A stretch of DNA of 23,727 nucleotides from JAXLWB01 sp046328715 (GCA_046328715.1 JAXLWB010000077.1:1-23727), one strand, 5' to 3'; shown: positions 6,654 to 14,286, counted from the stretch's first letter. A program made the numbers and translations. Notes: generated by a model not told the origin, from the sequence alone.

Positions 6654-8376
6654 GTTCTTCCTCCGAAAGTTGCGACTGAGCAATTTCGCGGTAGACTTCA
6701 CAACAATGCAGAAGTTCGCGGTGCGTTCCTCGACCGACAATTTCGCCATTTTCGAGCACGATGATCTGGTCTGCCGAAAGGATGGTGCCTACACGCTGCG
6801 CTACAATCAACAAGGTGCTCCCGCGCGCCGCCTGGTGCAGAGCCTCACGTAGGACGGCGTCGGTTTTCATGTCAAGAGCCGAGAAGCTGTCGTCGAAGAT
6901 GTAGATGGGGGCGTTTTTCACCAACGCCCGCGCAATCGAGAGGCGCTGCTTCTGTCCACCCGATAAATTTGATCCGCCCTGGGCAACGCGTGCGTTGTAG
7001 CCATCGCTCATCGTTGAAATGAATTCATCTGCCTGGGCAACACAGGCCGCCCGTTTTAGTTGGTCGAGAGTGGCGTCGCCATCGGCATAGCGCAGGTTGC
7101 TTTTGACCGTTCCCGAGAAGAGCATGATCTTTTGCGGAACATAGCCGATCTTATCGCGCAGATCGCTGCGTTTCATCTCGCGGATATCGACACCATCCAG
7201 CAGGATGCGCCCCTCAGTTACATCGTAAAAGCGCAGCAGCAGGTTGATCAAGGTCGATTTACCGCTGCCCGTCACACCGATAAAGGCGGTCGTTTGCCCG
7301 TGTTTCGCTGTAAAGCTGATATTTTTCAACACTGGCTGGTCGCTTTCGGGATAGCAGAAGGTTACATTTTCGTACTCAATCTCTGGTACAAAATCTGCTC
7401 TTGGCAGAAGCGCATGTTTCTTGTCTTTAATGATCGTATCAGTTTCAATCACCTCTTTGACCCGGTTGGCGCTGACTGCCGCACGTGGAATCATGATAAA
7501 CATCATGGAAAGCATCAGAAATGCCATGATGATCTGCATGGCATACTGCATAAAGGCCATCATCTTGCCGATATCGATCTGCATGTCCGCAATTTGCCTT
7601 GCCCCGATCCAGACGATCAGTACCGTCGTGACGTTCATGATAAACATCATGGTCGGCATCATGATCGTCATCGCCCGATTGATATAAAGATTGTTTTCCG
7701 TCAGCGAGCGGTTTGCCTCGTCGAACCTAGCCTCTTCAAACTTCTGGGAATTAAAGGCGCGGATTACGAGCAGACCCTCCAAATTTTCACGGCTGATAAG
7801 GTTCAATCTGTCCACAAGTGTTTGCATTTTGCGCATCTTCGGCATCACCATCACCAAGAGGAAGACGATGACCGACACCAGCGCCAACACTGCGCCGACG
7901 ATGATCCAGGATAAAGTGGGGCTTTCGGCAACCGCCTTGAAAATACCGCCGGTGCCCATGATGATGGCGTAAAAGAGGATGCGCACCAGCAAGATAATCA
8001 GCAACTGGATCTGTGTGATATCGTTGGTGGTTCGGGTGATCAGAGAGGCAGGCGAAAATTTGTCGAGTTCAGGGTTCGAAAAGGTCTGCACCCGCTTGAA
8101 GACATCCGCTCGCATATCGCGCGCCGTAAAGGCCGCAATCCGAGAGGCAAAGTAGCCGACAACGATCGAACTCACGGCACCCAGCAAGGTGATCAGCACC
8201 ATCTTGATGCCGACTTGTACGATAAAATTGGCGTTGCCATTGAGCACGCCTGTGTTCACAATGTCCGCCATATAATCTGGCAGCGCAAGGTCGCAGATTG
8301 CCTGAACCACCAAAAGCGCCAGGGCGGCCACCAACATGCCAGAATATTCCGTCATGTATTCAAAGACTAGAACCAT
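6640..8376 (-). CDS. ABC exporter half-transporter A (degenerate ATPase site)
   Basis: This 578-residue half-transporter has six membrane helices (about 12-300) followed by an ATPase domain. It shows Walker A GVTGSGKST (367-375), Q-loop Gln415 and a canonical LSGGQ signature (471-475). The Walker B is IYIFDDSFSALD, with Asp496 where the catalytic Glu normally stands, and the H-loop is VAQRVG, with Gln527 replacing His. These two substitutions mark the degenerate partner of a heterodimeric ABC exporter. Paired with the downstream half-transporter, it would give one competent and one inactive ATP site. It starts 19 bases after the marR stop codon. Substrates are unknown; the family exports drugs, lipids or peptides. 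Confidence 0.9.
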   Translation of the reverse strand: MVLVFEYMTEYSGMLVAALALLVVQAICDLALPDYMADIVNTGVLNGNANFIVQVGIKMVLITLLGAVSSIVVGYFASRIAAFTARDMRADVFKRVQTFSNPELDKFSPASLITRTTNDITQIQLLIILLVRILFYAIIMGTGGIFKAVAESPTLSWIIVGAVLALVSVIVFLLVMVMPKMRKMQTLVDRLNLISRENLEGLLVIRAFNSQKFEEARFDEANRSLTENNLYINRAMTIMMPTMMFIMNVTTVLIVWIGARQIADMQIDIGKMMAFMQYAMQIIMAFLMLSMMFIMIPRAAVSANRVKEVIETDTIIKDKKHALLPRADFVPEIEYENVTFCYPESDQPVLKNISFTAKHGQTTAFIGVTGSGKSTLINLLLRFYDVTEGRILLDGVDIREMKRSDLRDKIGYVPQKIMLFSGTVKSNLRYADGDATLDQLKRAACVAQADEFISTMSDGYNARVAQGGSNLSGGQKQRLSIARALVKNAPIYIFDDSFSALDMKTDAVLREALHQAARGSTLLIVAQRVGTILSADQIIVLENGEIVGRGTHRELLHCCEVYREIAQSQLSEEELVQA

Positions 8377-8395
8377 TTGCGATTCGCCCTTTTAG

Positions 8396-8851
8396 TCACT
8401 TCTTCTTATACTTCGCGTAATTTAGCTGCGCAGCGGCTTGAAGTTTGTGCATCAAGCCATTCATCGTCGCCAATTCTTCTTCGGAGAACTCTTCCAAAAC
8501 CCCTTTGTAAAAAGCGCTCAGTTCATCCCCCGCTTTACTGAGTACAGCCATTCCGGGATCGGTCATGCGCACGCCGATGCTGCGGCGGTCGCTCTCGTTT
8601 TCAAAACGTTCGAGATAGCCTTTATCGACGGCAAGATTGATAAATTTTGAAACTGCCTGCGGCGTTACTTCAACACGTTTGACGACATCTGCCACCCATA
8701 CATCCGCACTCTCTGCTTCATTCGCCATCTCCGTAATCAATTCCAGCATGACATATTCCGGGAATGAGATATCCTCCGAAAAGAGGCTGGAGAGTTTCAT
8801 GTTCTTGATAGAATAGAACATCTGCAGAAACGGCGAGTGATGAATTTTCAT
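8396..8851 (-). CDS. MarR-family transcriptional regulator of the exporter operon
   Basis: This 151-residue protein has an N-terminal dimerisation helix, a winged helix-turn-helix (VTPQAVSKFINLAVDKGYLERFE, about 78-100), the wing ESDRRSIGVRMTDPG (101-115) and a C-terminal dimerisation helix. This is the MarR layout, with the conserved DRR and T-x-x-G of the wing. It is the first gene of the operon with the two ABC half-transporters and the adaptor, so it most likely represses the operon and releases it when a ligand binds. A GATAAGCG/CGCTTTTC palindrome 48 bases upstream is a candidate operator. The ribosome binding site before the ATG at 8851 is weak, and internal ATGs at codons 11 and 18 are possible starts. 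Confidence 0.82.
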   Translation of the reverse strand: MKIHHSPFLQMFYSIKNMKLSSLFSEDISFPEYVMLELITEMANEAESADVWVADVVKRVEVTPQAVSKFINLAVDKGYLERFENESDRRSIGVRMTDPGMAVLSKAGDELSAFYKGVLEEFSEEELATMNGLMHKLQAAAQLNYAKYKKK

Positions 8852-9328
8852 AAGTAAACTGCGGTTGCAATGAAAAGTGAACGATCAAGGATCTTTTCGA
8901 TAAGCGAAACTCCGCTTTTCATTCAGCGCTTAGTTTAGCTGAGAATTAGTAAACCTGGTTGATTATTAAGAAACTATAGCATACTCTCCATCTTCTAGCA
9001 ATGCTGTCAAGTTGAGAATTGTGATTTATAATCTGGGAAAATTACTCGTATCTATTCAGGCGATCCTCGTCTGGGAAGGCGTTTGCATAAGCGAAACTGG
9101 TAGAAGCAATGTGTCGTTCTCCAACCCATCTTGAGACGATCTCCGTACCGAGCGGGTTATACCAACCCCTAGACCTCCTCTCAATACCATCCGCCTCCAT
9201 ATCGCCCCAAAAGTACCAAATGTAACAATCTTGAAATTGCAAGTTGGTTATAATGTAAAATTCGTAGAAGATCGCCCATAAGTGTGTTTTTGTGGATGCA
9301 GTTTCATATTCTGAAAGAAAGATGAAAT
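8852..9328. other. Gene-poor upstream region of the exporter operon
   Basis: No convincing gene is seen. On the minus strand a TTGACA (9010-9005) could be a -35 element for the marR operon, but no good -10 lies at the right distance. The 12-mer ATAAGCGAAACT occurs twice in the same orientation, at 8900-8911 and 9087-9098. A 66-codon minus-strand frame (9242-9042) shows no recognisable family and has no evident ribosome binding site. Confidence 0.5.
8899..8920. promoter_or_regulatory. Palindrome upstream of marR, candidate operator
   Basis: GATAAGCG (8899-8906) and CGCTTTTC (8913-8920) are inverted copies with one mismatch across a 6-base spacer. A second, overlapping palindrome is TTTCG-ATAAG-CGAAA (8895-8909). 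Size and position, 48 bases upstream of the marR start, fit a MarR-dimer site. The left half, with flank, is repeated at 9087-9098. Confidence 0.45.
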
Positions 9329-9415
9329 ATGAAGATTCACAGAATCGATTACGTGTGTATCAACGTGAGCAATCTGGCTGCTGCCAAAGCGTTTTTTGTC
9401 GACTTGGAACTCTAA
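9329..9415 (+). pseudogene. Remnant of a VOC/glyoxalase gene (N-terminal 28 codons)
   Basis: ATG at 9329 opens MKIHRIDYVCINVSNLAAAKAF and runs to a TAA at 9413-9415 after 28 codons. The peptide is a good match to the first beta-alpha unit of VOC-fold proteins (a strand of the form xxVxINVSNL, then AAAKAFF-x-DLEL). Nothing that continues the fold is found downstream in any frame, so only the start of the gene survives. It is immediately followed by sequence leading to a palindrome, which may mark the deletion or insertion boundary. The call rests on this one motif. Confidence 0.5.
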
Positions 9416-9460
9416 GTACAACCAAGAAAATAAGTAGAGAAAGACAAATTGAACGAACGA

Positions 9461-9525
9461 CTTCCGGGAAGGCTCTACCGATCAACTTTCTTCGTAGCCA
9501 GACCCTTCCGGGAAGGGTCTGGCTA
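9461..9525. repeat. 31-bp perfect palindrome with an adjacent partial copy
   Basis: TAGCCAGACCCTTCC (9495-9509), a single G, then its exact complement (9511-9525) form a 15-bp stem. A partial copy of the centre and right arm (CTTCCGGGAAGGCTCT, 15 of 16 bases the same as CTTCCGGGAAGGGTCT) lies at 9461-9476. TCTTTCT follows the palindrome, so on the plus strand it could terminate transcription before the next gene. Its perfect symmetry and duplicated core also suggest a dispersed palindromic repeat. Confidence 0.65.
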
Positions 9526-9576
9526 TCTTTCTCGGTTGTATTTAAGTTCTCGGAGAGTGCGAAAAGGATAATTCAT

Positions 9577-10131
9577 ATGCGAAAACTTTGGGTCAAGGCA
9601 TGGATCACCTTTGATGGGGTTTTTGATGCGGGTACGATGGATCATTGGTGGCAAAATACGAATAGCCCAGAAAGAATGGAGTACATCATGGAGCAATACT
9701 CCCAGGGCGATATTTATATGCTGGGACGGGTTACCTATGAAATGCTCTGGCCGGGCTGGTCGACACAGACGACTGGCGATGGTCCTGGGCCGATTCTCAA
9801 CCGCATGCATAAATATGTCATCTCTACCACCCTCACCGAAGCTCCCTGGAAAGAGTCGACCATCATCCGCGAAAATGTGGTGGCAGAAATTGCCAAACTG
9901 AAAGCGCAGCCGGGCAAAGACATTATTATCGATGGCAGTGCGACCCTGGTCCAATCGCTGCAAGGTACGGGGCTGATTGACGAGTATCGCTTCCTGGTCG
10001 AACCATTCATCATGGGCAAAGGCAGACGGTTCTTTGCCGAAGGGACAGCCATGAGCAAATTGCGCCTGGTCGAAAGCAAGACGCTAAAGTCTGGAACCTT
10101 AGCGTTGATCTATCAGCCTGTCAACCAATAG
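9577..10131 (+). CDS. Dihydrofolate-reductase-fold (RibD C-terminal-like) protein
   Basis: This 184-residue protein starts MRKLWVKAWITFDGVFDAG, the usual opening beta strand and S/T-x-DG-V-x of the RibD-C/DHFR-like family. It continues with GDIYMLGRVTYEMLWPGW (the LGRxTYE motif), VISTTL, IIIDGSATLVQSLQGTGLIDEYRF (the GSA-x-L-x-x-x-L-x-x-x-GLIDE motif) and a final VEPFIMGKGRRFF. These are diagnostic for the family of stand-alone NAD(P)H-dependent reductases related to riboflavin-biosynthesis RibD, most of them without a defined substrate. The frame is open upstream to 9292, but homology begins at the ATG at 9577, which has AAAAGGA in front, so the upstream part is not coding. Confidence 0.83.
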   Translation: MRKLWVKAWITFDGVFDAGTMDHWWQNTNSPERMEYIMEQYSQGDIYMLGRVTYEMLWPGWSTQTTGDGPGPILNRMHKYVISTTLTEAPWKESTIIRENVVAEIAKLKAQPGKDIIIDGSATLVQSLQGTGLIDEYRFLVEPFIMGKGRRFFAEGTAMSKLRLVESKTLKSGTLALIYQPVNQ

Positions 10132-10179
10132 CCATCTAGCCTTGCTTGAACGTATGGCGCTATACTGGAGCAAGTGGAC

Positions 10180-10467
10180 ATGGAAAGTTGTGTCTGTCAG
10201 GCTGCGCTTCAACACTCCTTCGCGAGCGTGCGCGAGGCTGTGTATGGTGCGCAGGATATGGACGTAATCCTCGCCAACGCCGAGCTGCTCGCCCATTCCG
10301 ACACGAAGTGGATGCGGCTTTACCGCTGCCGCACCTGTGGCACAGAATGGGTCGAAGCCTGCTATAGCTCCGGCCATATGGACTTTTATTACCTTTTCCC
10401 TGCGCCGCTAATCGGCGATAGCGTCCGCTGGCTGCACGAGCAAGCCAGCGAGCTGCCGCCGTCATGA
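10180..10467 (+). CDS. Small CxxC protein of unknown function
   Basis: This 95-residue protein is not assigned to a named family. It has MESCVCQAA at the N-terminus, then LYRCRTCGTEWVEACY (about 49-64) followed by an aromatic-rich SGHMDFYYLFPAP segment. The four Cys residues plus nearby His suggest one zinc site. The layout (Cys-rich start, YRCRxCGxxW, a P-rich aromatic stretch) resembles small proteins found scattered in bacteria as single genes. An ATG at 10180 is preferred to the GTG at 10174 because GGAG sits nine bases before it. It is followed after 126 bases by the PARG gene on the same strand. Function cannot be given. Confidence 0.5.
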   Translation: MESCVCQAALQHSFASVREAVYGAQDMDVILANAELLAHSDTKWMRLYRCRTCGTEWVEACYSSGHMDFYYLFPAPLIGDSVRWLHEQASELPPS

Positions 10468-10518
10468 GGCAAAGTAAACCAGTGTTGCACAACTCCTGCA
10501 TTTCATTGCGCCACCTCC

Positions 10519-10555
10519 CGGAAATCGGATCTAGCTGACACCCCTCCGATTTCCG
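10519..10555 (+). other. 11-bp stem hairpin upstream of the PARG gene
   Basis: CGGAAATCGGA (10519-10529) and TCCGATTTCCG (10545-10555) are exact inverted copies with a 15-base loop. No T tract follows. It lies 38 bases before the PARG start codon and could act in the mRNA leader, or end the upstream transcript. Confidence 0.45.
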
Positions 10556-10593
10556 TTGAACCTGAGATGTTAATTCACATAAGGAGCACTTGA

Positions 10594-11460
10594 ATGGCCG
10601 GTCGCCCTTTACTGTCAGAGGATTCCTCGATTCCTGAACGCTACACTCGCCCCGAATGTGCTGTGCGACGGCGTGTCCTCCGCGAAACGATTGATCACCT
10701 TGCTGACTGTCCCGCTGGCGACCGCTATCAAAGCCAGGCGCTTGCCAACCTCGCCCGCTGGAAAAACGAGCGCTCCACACCCGCCAAAGCCGATTCGGTT
10801 CTCGTTCTCCCCGGCGACTGGGGCGTAGTGACCCAACAGCTCACCAAACAGGTCGGGACATGCTTCGCCGTTCTCAATATGGCTAACGCCTATGTCCCTG
10901 GCGGGGCATACGTGGAAGGCGCAATCGCCCAAGAAGAGAACATGTACAGGCGCAGCGACTGTCATTTCCACATTGCGCCACCCCACTACGACGCCGCCCA
11001 CGACCGCTATTTTCCCGCCGCCACGCGCCTGCTCTCGGCTGAAGATGGTGTCGTCTATCTCGACACCGAGCATCCTCGCGTCTGCCTTCGTGGTGCGGAG
11101 GATCGGGATGCAGCAGACCTCGGCTACCCCTGGCTGGACGACGACGAGATCTTTCCCTTCTTCGAGCTAAAGGCAGCCGCCCAAGACCTACGCAAAGGCA
11201 GCGCTTTTGACGCCGAAAAGGCCCGCCGGCAAATCCGAGCGCAGTTAGAAACCCTAAAACGGGCCAATGTCCGGCACGTGGTACTTGGTGCCTTCGGCTG
11301 CGGTGCGTTTCGAAATCCAGCAGCAGCCGTCGCTAGGATCTATCGGGAAGAATTATCGAGATATAGCATCGATTTGGATGTGGTGGCGTTTGCCATTTTC
11401 AATGCGGGGTATGGTCCTGATAATTACACGCCGTTTAGGGATGAGTTCAACACGACCTAA
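10594..11460 (+). CDS. Microbial-type poly(ADP-ribose) glycohydrolase (TIGR02452/DUF2263)
   Basis: This 288-residue protein has the bacterial/fungal-type PARG macrodomain. The key run is VLNMANAYVPGGAYVEGA followed by QEENMYRRS, containing the loop and the catalytic QEE (113-115). A later VVLGAFGCGAFRNPAAAVA carries the second conserved macrodomain loop. The enzyme class removes ADP-ribose from ADP-ribosylated proteins or DNA by hydrolysis. The family motif is usually GGG with a short link to QEE; here it is GGA, a small deviation. ATG 10594 has AAGGAG nine bases upstream. The TAA stop (11458-11460) lies inside the left arm of the attC-like sequence. No ADP-ribosyltransferase is visible nearby, so the partner is unknown. 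Confidence 0.83.
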   Translation: MAGRPLLSEDSSIPERYTRPECAVRRRVLRETIDHLADCPAGDRYQSQALANLARWKNERSTPAKADSVLVLPGDWGVVTQQLTKQVGTCFAVLNMANAYVPGGAYVEGAIAQEENMYRRSDCHFHIAPPHYDAAHDRYFPAATRLLSAEDGVVYLDTEHPRVCLRGAEDRDAADLGYPWLDDDEIFPFFELKAAAQDLRKGSAFDAEKARRQIRAQLETLKRANVRHVVLGAFGCGAFRNPAAAVARIYREELSRYSIDLDVVAFAIFNAGYGPDNYTPFRDEFNTT

Positions 11461-11532
11461 CCGGATGTTTGGGGTTGTATTATTAGCATTTTCTCGCCGC
11501 GCCTTCGTCAACTACAAAGTATGGTGTTAGGC
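11456..11532 (+). repeat. attC-like site (candidate integron recombination site)
   Basis: The left end ACCTAAC (11455-11461) fits the attC R'' consensus RYYYAAC, and the right end GTTAGGC (11526-11532) fits the R' core GTTRRRY. Six bases inside the left end, TTTGGGGTTG can pair (8 of 10) with CAACTACAAA, which lies seven bases before the right end. This gives the order R''-spacer-L''-loop-L'-spacer-R'. The stop codon of the PARG gene overlaps R'' and the next gene starts 18 bases after R', as in gene cassettes. No second site was found after the next gene, so this remains a candidate. Confidence 0.35.
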
Positions 11533-11550
11533 GCTCACAAGGGATTTCTA

Positions 11551-11898
11551 GTGGCAAGCTTTTCGACGATTATCTTTAGTCTTATTATTGTTGGAGTGAC
11601 TATTTATAATGAGGTGTTTCGAAGAAAGTACAACAAGTTGATGGCTTATCTTCGGCAGCATCATCCAGAGATTTATGAGCAAATTAGAATAAAGCCTGTT
11701 TTCGGGCCATTCTATGCGAGGGGAGCTTACAGGACGAGTATTAATTATGCGAAAAACCACTTACCTTTGGATGATATAGTGGCAGAAGAGCTATTAGCAG
11801 ATTATGCTAAATTTTCTCAAAAAAGCATCTGGATTTTTGGAGCAATTATCGTAATTGTCTTTACTGTTATGATAGTTAGAGTTTATTCCCAAGCATAG
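11551..11898 (+). CDS. UspB-like two-helix membrane protein
   Basis: This 115-residue protein has a membrane helix near the N-terminus (about 5-24), a charged middle with YNKLMAYLRQHHPEIYEQI, a Tyr/Arg-rich segment, and a closing helix (about 89-109, WIFGAIIVIVFTVMIV). Length and topology, plus the LRxxxPxxYxxI-like segment, resemble universal stress protein B (UspB), a small inner-membrane protein of unclear function. This is a similarity of plan recalled from the E. coli protein, not a proven homology. The base composition is clearly more AT-rich than its neighbours, pointing to acquisition. GTG 11551 is chosen because AAGGGA lies six bases before it; an ATG at 11521 has no such site. Confidence 0.5.
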   Translation: MASFSTIIFSLIIVGVTIYNEVFRRKYNKLMAYLRQHHPEIYEQIRIKPVFGPFYARGAYRTSINYAKNHLPLDDIVAEELLADYAKFSQKSIWIFGAIIVIVFTVMIVRVYSQA

Positions 11899-11909
11899 GT
11901 CAGCCGCTT

Positions 11910-11939
11910 CCACTACAAATTATAGCATATTTGTCGTGG
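11910..11939 (+). terminator. Hairpin just after the UspB-like gene
   Basis: CCACTACAAAT (11910-11920) and ATTTGTCGTGG (11929-11939) are inverted copies with one mismatch around an 8-base loop, beginning 12 bases after the stop codon. No T tract follows, so a factor-independent terminator is not certain. Confidence 0.4.
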
Positions 11940-12137
11940 ATCTGGTGACTTGCTTCTTCGACACATTAGCGCTCGGTGACCCATTGCCAGATACTGGGTC
12001 GTCCCACTCGAATAGAAATCACTGCCCCGGCGAACGAGGGCGGCCTGGGTACGGTCACGCACCTCATTCATTGCCAAGCGATAGGATGGAGCGTGGGCAT
12101 GAATAACAAGCGCCAGTCTTCGCTCACCACACCCAGA

Positions 12138-14111
12138 TCAAACGGGCAGAATCAACAGATTCCAGAAATACAACCACCAGACAAACGCCCCGCCCGCCAG
12201 CAGCAACACCGTATAGTGCAGGCGGCGGGGTAGGCTCCAGAAACGCTGTCGCCAGACTATCGGCGTCAGCACCAACATCACTACGGTCAAGAGCGCCACC
12301 AACCAGGGTGCCGCCATCAGCGCTTTCAGCCAGCCGGGGATGCCAAACATGATCGCTTCGAGGTTGCTCACCGCCCCTGCAAAGCCCACCACAAAAATTA
12401 CGCTGATCAGACTCAACAGCCCTGCACTCCAGGCGGCAACTTGCGCCAGCCACGTTCGTTGCTCGTGATAGCGCCAGCGGATCCACAGCGCCACCAGCCC
12501 GCCGATGATCGTGATCAAAAAGAGCACAAAACAAAGCGAGACCAGCGACAAGCCAAAGCCACTGGCGGCATACCACGGCACGCGCAGGTAAGCAGTGGTG
12601 GGATTGTTCGACTGGAAGAGTTGGGTGATCTGCCCCTCTTCGTCGGCGCGGAAGACCAAGTTACCAAACACCGAAGGTGGCGTATCGACCGAAGCGTAGA
12701 TCCATGGCGCAACCTCAACATAGCGCCCCGACTCTTGGGCTGGCGTGCCCACCGACACGATCAGTTCACCGTTGGCGGTCGGTTGCACAGTCATTAACTG
12801 AAAGAGATTGGCTATCTTTTCGGGGCTAGTTTGGTTGCTGCGCGCAGCGAGATAGCTGCCCGCTACCTGCTGAGCATGGGTCGCGGCATCAGCGGCAGGC
12901 GTAGGCAACGCTGTGACCGCAGCGGGAAAATAGTGATCGAAAAGGGCACGGACGGTGTTCAAATAGGCTGAGGCACCATTGACGCCATTGTACGAGACAA
13001 AGAAGCCGATATTGTGGACGGGCAACAACATCAATATGCTATGAAAATAGAGGGTGTCGCCGGCATGCCAAATCAACTGTTGACCGTTAAAGGTCGCTTC
13101 GATAAAACCGTGGGCAAAACCATTGACGCGCGGATCATTGGTGAAGCTTTGTTCATGCATCAGTTGCGCCGTTGCTTCGGACAGAATGCTCGTGTCGCCG
13201 AAACGCCCATTTTGCAGATGGGCGATCATAAAATTGGCGATGTCGGTAGCAGTAGTACTCAGCGCACCAGCGGGCGAGGCTTGCACAAGTTCGAAGGGGC
13301 GCGCTTCCTGTTGACCGCCGCTATAGACGTAGCCAGTCGCCAGGTTGCCCATCAAGGCATCTGGCAGGGGCTGACGAAAGCTACTGTGCTGCATTTGCAA
13401 CGGCTGGAAAATCCGCTCTTCGATATACTGCTCATAGGGCATCCCGCTGACTTGGGAGATGATGTAGCCAGCCAACGCCGTTCCGTAATTGGAATAGGCG
13501 GTCAGGCTGCCCGGTGGTCGTACCCGGGCGGGCATGTACTGGCTTAAATACTCTTCCAGCGGCAGCAGATCCTCTACCGAACGGCGGAACAAGCCATCGC
13601 CGCGTTCTTCGAAGCCGGGTGTGTGGGTTAGCAAGTGCGCCAGCGTGATCGGTGCGGCAGGTACACTCCCCGACGGCAGTTGCAATGTGTTCGGGATCTG
13701 AAAAGTTTTCAGGTAGCGATTGACATCGGCATCGAGATCCAACTTTCCCTGCTCCACCAGTTGCATCACAGCAGTCCAAATAAAGAGCTTGGAAATCGAC
13801 CCGGGGCGAAAGACGCTCTCGTCTGCCACCACCGGCTTGTGCGTCGCAATATCGGCATAGCCATAGCCCTTGGCAAAGAGCAGTTTGCCATCCTGTACCA
13901 CAGCCACGGTTGCACCGGGCAAGTGGAAGGCGTCCATTTGGGCTGCCAGCAACCCATCCCAAAACGCCTCCACTTCGGCGGCTTGCAGCGGCAACTTGGC
14001 CTGCGTCGGCGGCGCAGCCAAAAGCGGAGCAGCAGGGAAAAGCGTGAACAAAATCAGCAATAAGCCGACGCAATAATAGAGCCTACATACGGGTTTACAG
14101 CAATACAACAT
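12138..14111 (-). CDS. Serine hydrolase (class C beta-lactamase/PBP4* fold) with membrane tail
   Basis: This 657-residue protein has a signal peptide (about 1-33, ending LLAAPP), a serine beta-lactamase-like catalytic domain (about 45-400) and four C-terminal membrane helices (about 517-545, 555-580, 595-618, 633-655). Active-site signatures are SISK (Ser105, Lys108), YSN (206-208) and HAG (349-351) in place of KTG. This set is that of the class C-like penicillin-recognising esterases and peptidases (FmtA, PBP4*, EstB), not specifically antibiotic resistance. The C-terminal helical bundle is seen in membrane-anchored members of this family. The frame extends upstream to 14348, but the ATG at 14111 has AAAGGAAC before it and begins the signal peptide. 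It is a single gene on the minus strand. Confidence 0.86.
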   Translation of the reverse strand: MLYCCKPVCRLYYCVGLLLILFTLFPAAPLLAAPPTQAKLPLQAAEVEAFWDGLLAAQMDAFHLPGATVAVVQDGKLLFAKGYGYADIATHKPVVADESVFRPGSISKLFIWTAVMQLVEQGKLDLDADVNRYLKTFQIPNTLQLPSGSVPAAPITLAHLLTHTPGFEERGDGLFRRSVEDLLPLEEYLSQYMPARVRPPGSLTAYSNYGTALAGYIISQVSGMPYEQYIEERIFQPLQMQHSSFRQPLPDALMGNLATGYVYSGGQQEARPFELVQASPAGALSTTATDIANFMIAHLQNGRFGDTSILSEATAQLMHEQSFTNDPRVNGFAHGFIEATFNGQQLIWHAGDTLYFHSILMLLPVHNIGFFVSYNGVNGASAYLNTVRALFDHYFPAAVTALPTPAADAATHAQQVAGSYLAARSNQTSPEKIANLFQLMTVQPTANGELIVSVGTPAQESGRYVEVAPWIYASVDTPPSVFGNLVFRADEEGQITQLFQSNNPTTAYLRVPWYAASGFGLSLVSLCFVLFLITIIGGLVALWIRWRYHEQRTWLAQVAAWSAGLLSLISVIFVVGFAGAVSNLEAIMFGIPGWLKALMAAPWLVALLTVVMLVLTPIVWRQRFWSLPRRLHYTVLLLAGGAFVWWLYFWNLLILPV

Positions 14112-14180
14112 AGAAGTTCCTTTGCGATTCGTTGTCCGATTCATAAATTTTGCAAAAACGCTTGCGCTTGAAAATGGCAA

Positions 14181-14209
14181 AATATAGCACAGCATTTTCG
14201 CAGAATTAA
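14181..14209 (-). promoter_or_regulatory. Candidate promoter of the serine hydrolase gene
   Basis: On the minus strand TTAATT (14209-14204) and TATATT (14186-14181) are 17 bases apart, and the -10 box is about 70 bases upstream of the ATG at 14111. The -35 box is a poor match. Confidence 0.3.
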
Positions 14210-14286
14210 CCGAATGTTTTAAGACGATGGAGATCAATTTCAATGAGTTATGTTCTGCATGGCCACATAGTAACTTTACGCTAGGC

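Noticed and set aside
6654..6749. ATG start at 6749 for half-transporter B
   Set aside because: It would overlap the upstream ABC gene by 110 bases with no ribosome binding site and add residues unlike the family, whereas the TTG at 6653 has GGAGG at ideal spacing.
9042..9242. 66-codon minus-strand frame upstream of the exporter operon
   Set aside because: No recognisable family, no ribosome binding site, and it overlaps the repeated ATAAGCGAAACT word; treated as non-coding.
9292..9576. Upstream extension of the RibD-C/DHFR-like frame
   Set aside because: The family homology and the ribosome binding site both start at 9577; the extension crosses the palindrome and the VOC stump, so it is not part of the protein.
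10555..10561. GTTGAAC as a second attC core ahead of PARG
   Set aside because: It matches GTTRRRY, but no matching left end or inner pairing was found, and it abuts an ordinary hairpin.
12138..14111. Antibiotic-resistance beta-lactamase
   Set aside because: The active-site set and the membrane tail fit the broad serine hydrolase/PBP4* group; nothing supports beta-lactam resistance specifically.
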